From NCBI GenBank assembly GCA_016868575.1, contig VGGL01000020.1:1-35073 (forward strand): DNA of 35,073 nt, given 5' to 3'. The notes beneath the pieces are model-generated. The model was not told the DNA's origin, did no database searches, and saw nothing but the letters and a program-made list of their open reading frames with translations. The stretch's first letter is position 1, and every line of letters starts with the position of its first letter. This document shows positions 33,988 to 35,073 of the stretch, in pieces. The translations under genes were made by a program, and so were the position numbers. Origin of the DNA: Bacteroidota bacterium. Its GTDB lineage: Bacteria > Bacteroidota > Bacteroidia > Bacteroidales > FEN-979.

Positions 33988-35073
33988 TTAAGATCCTATT
34001 TTGTCCAATAGCGCCACGATGAGATCCCAGCATTTCTCCACCGAAGTGATCTCGATCTTTTCATCCGGGGAATGAACGCCCCGCATGGTTGGCCCGATGC
34101 TGATCATGTCCATGCCCGGATAAGTGGCGCCAATGAGGCCACATTCCAGTCCGGCGTGAACAGCCAGCACCTTGGGTTCTGCCTGGAAGAGCTGCCGGTA
34201 AGTGTCAACGGTTTGTTTCAGCAGGGGGGAGTCAGGATTGGGCTTCCATCCGGGATAACCGGCTGAGTGTTCCACCCTGGCTCCGATGAGCTGGAAAACG
34301 CTTTCAACCATGTCAACGACGTCCTTTTTTGCAGATTCCACGGAACTGCGCTGGCTGGTGGTGATCACGATCTCTTTGTCGCCGGTCTTCACCGAAGCCA
34401 GGTTGGTGGAGGTCTCCACGAAGTTGGGGATCTCTCTGGACATCTCAATCACCCCGTGCGGACAGGCATAGACGGCATGCAGCAGCTTCTCCTGGGTTGC
34501 TCCATCGATGAGTGTGGCAGGGGCGGAAACCTTTTCCGCAGCGATCTTCACATCCGGTTCTGTTACTCTCAACTCATTCTTGATGTCCTGGTCGAATTGT
34601 GCGATATATTCGGTAAAGGCTTTCTCATTTTGCAGGTTGATGGCGATAGTGGCAGTAGCTTCCCGGGCGATGGCATTGCGGAGGTTGCCGGCATCAATCA
34701 TGGAAATGCGTACCTGGAAATCGCGGGAGGCGTTCCACAGCAAACGGTTCAGGATTTTGGTGGCGTTGCCCAATCCTTTGTTGATGTCATCACCGGAATG
34801 GCCGCCCTTAAGTCCTTTAATGGTGACTTTATATCCCAGCATGCTTCTGGGAGTGGGTTCACTGCTGTAGGGAAGGTAAGCCACGGTATCCCTGCCACCG
34901 GCACAGCCGATGAATATCCGGCCTTCATCTTCCGAGTCAAGGTTGATAAGGATCCTCCCCTCAAGGAATCCCGGCTTCAGGCCAAAGGCGCCGGTCAGAC
35001 CGGTCTCTTCATCTACCGTGAACAGACATTCGATCGGGCCATGCGGAATGTCAGTAGCATCCAGAAGAGCCAG
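33988..35073 (-). CDS. pepD: Aminoacyl-histidine dipeptidase (PepD-type M20), 5' end outside window
   Basis: About 361 C-terminal residues of an M20 metallopeptidase are visible; the frame runs off the window edge without a start. The visible part contains CLFTVDEETGLTGAFG, with the catalytic/metal-binding acidic residues, then LINLDSEDEGRIFIGCAGG. The dimerisation (lid) domain has KGLKGGHSGDDINKG. The C-terminal block VHAGLECGLIG..YPGMDMISIGPTMRGVHSPDE supplies the last metal ligand. These match PepD, which cleaves X-His and other dipeptides; full-length members are about 480 residues. A GTG at 34884 inside the frame is not the start. Confidence 0.93.
   Translation of the reverse strand: MALLDATDIPHGPIECLFTVDEETGLTGAFGLKPGFLEGRILINLDSEDEGRIFIGCAGGRDTVAYLPYSSEPTPRSMLGYKVTIKGLKGGHSGDDINKGLGNATKILNRLLWNASRDFQVRISMIDAGNLRNAIAREATATIAINLQNEKAFTEYIAQFDQDIKNELRVTEPDVKIAAEKVSAPATLIDGATQEKLLHAVYACPHGVIEMSREIPNFVETSTNLASVKTGDKEIVITTSQRSSVESAKKDVVDMVESVFQLIGARVEHSAGYPGWKPNPDSPLLKQTVDTYRQLFQAEPKVLAVHAGLECGLIGATYPGMDMISIGPTMRGVHSPDEKIEITSVEKCWDLIVALLDKIGS

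Noticed and set aside
34884-34886. GTG at 34884 as the start of pepD
   Set aside because: The conserved catalytic block TVDEETG and LDSEDEG lies upstream in the same frame, so the gene continues past the window edge.

Overview
The window looks like a chromosomal segment of a Bacteroidota (Bacteroidetes) bacterium, probably an environmental Bacteroidales-like lineage. The evidence is a secreted protein with a C-terminal type IX secretion (T9SS) sorting domain, several TAnnTTTG -7 promoter boxes with little sign of Shine-Dalgarno sites, a very large TamB-like protein, an A-type flavodiiron protein, and helicase/nuclease genes of the Bacteroidota AddAB type. No rRNA, CRISPR array, transposase or integrase was found.

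Layout. 0-2.2 kb: mtgA (minus), a stand-alone lysine-ketoglutarate reductase-like gene, and tRNA-Arg(TCT). 2.2-2.95 kb: a gene-poor spacer with a possible decayed T9SS tail and two heptamer tandem-repeat arrays. 2.95-8.5 kb: an isochorismatase-type hydrolase, topoisomerase IV subunit A, another repeat-filled spacer, a flavodiiron protein and a lipoprotein. 8.45-15.3 kb: tsaD (minus), divergent from a tamB-like gene that is followed by a T9SS cargo gene. 15.3-20.7 kb: a tight run of addA, an AmgK-type sugar kinase fused to a RapZ C-terminal domain, and murU. 20.7-26.1 kb: an AT-rich island with an XRE regulator, a small unknown protein, a type III Mod that has lost its SAM-binding half, a DinD-like protein and a type III Res. 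26.2-29.0 kb: addB, the expected partner of addA, now about 7.7 kb from it. 29.05-34.0 kb: an AmmeMemoRadiSam-type locus with a signal-peptide-bearing Memo/AMMECR1 fusion, a polytopic membrane protein with a spermidine-synthase-like domain, and a radical SAM enzyme with a Tat-like N-terminus. 34.0-35.07 kb: pepD, cut by the window edge.

How the genes fit together. AddA and AddB would form the double-strand-break resection helicase-nuclease. The kinase and MurU are consecutive enzymes of amino-sugar (MurNAc) salvage, and the fused RapZ domain suggests amino-sugar sensing on the same polypeptide. MtgA acts at the other end of cell-wall metabolism. The restriction-modification island appears to have landed between murU and addB.

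Most interesting points: (1) the apparently envelope-targeted Memo/AMMECR1, membrane aminopropyltransferase-like and radical SAM locus; (2) the AmgK-RapZ fusion next to murU; (3) the crippled Mod, which also carries a GC-rich palindrome inserted in frame; (4) several unrelated 7-bp tandem arrays in spacers, plus a 6-bp array inside a membrane-protein gene.
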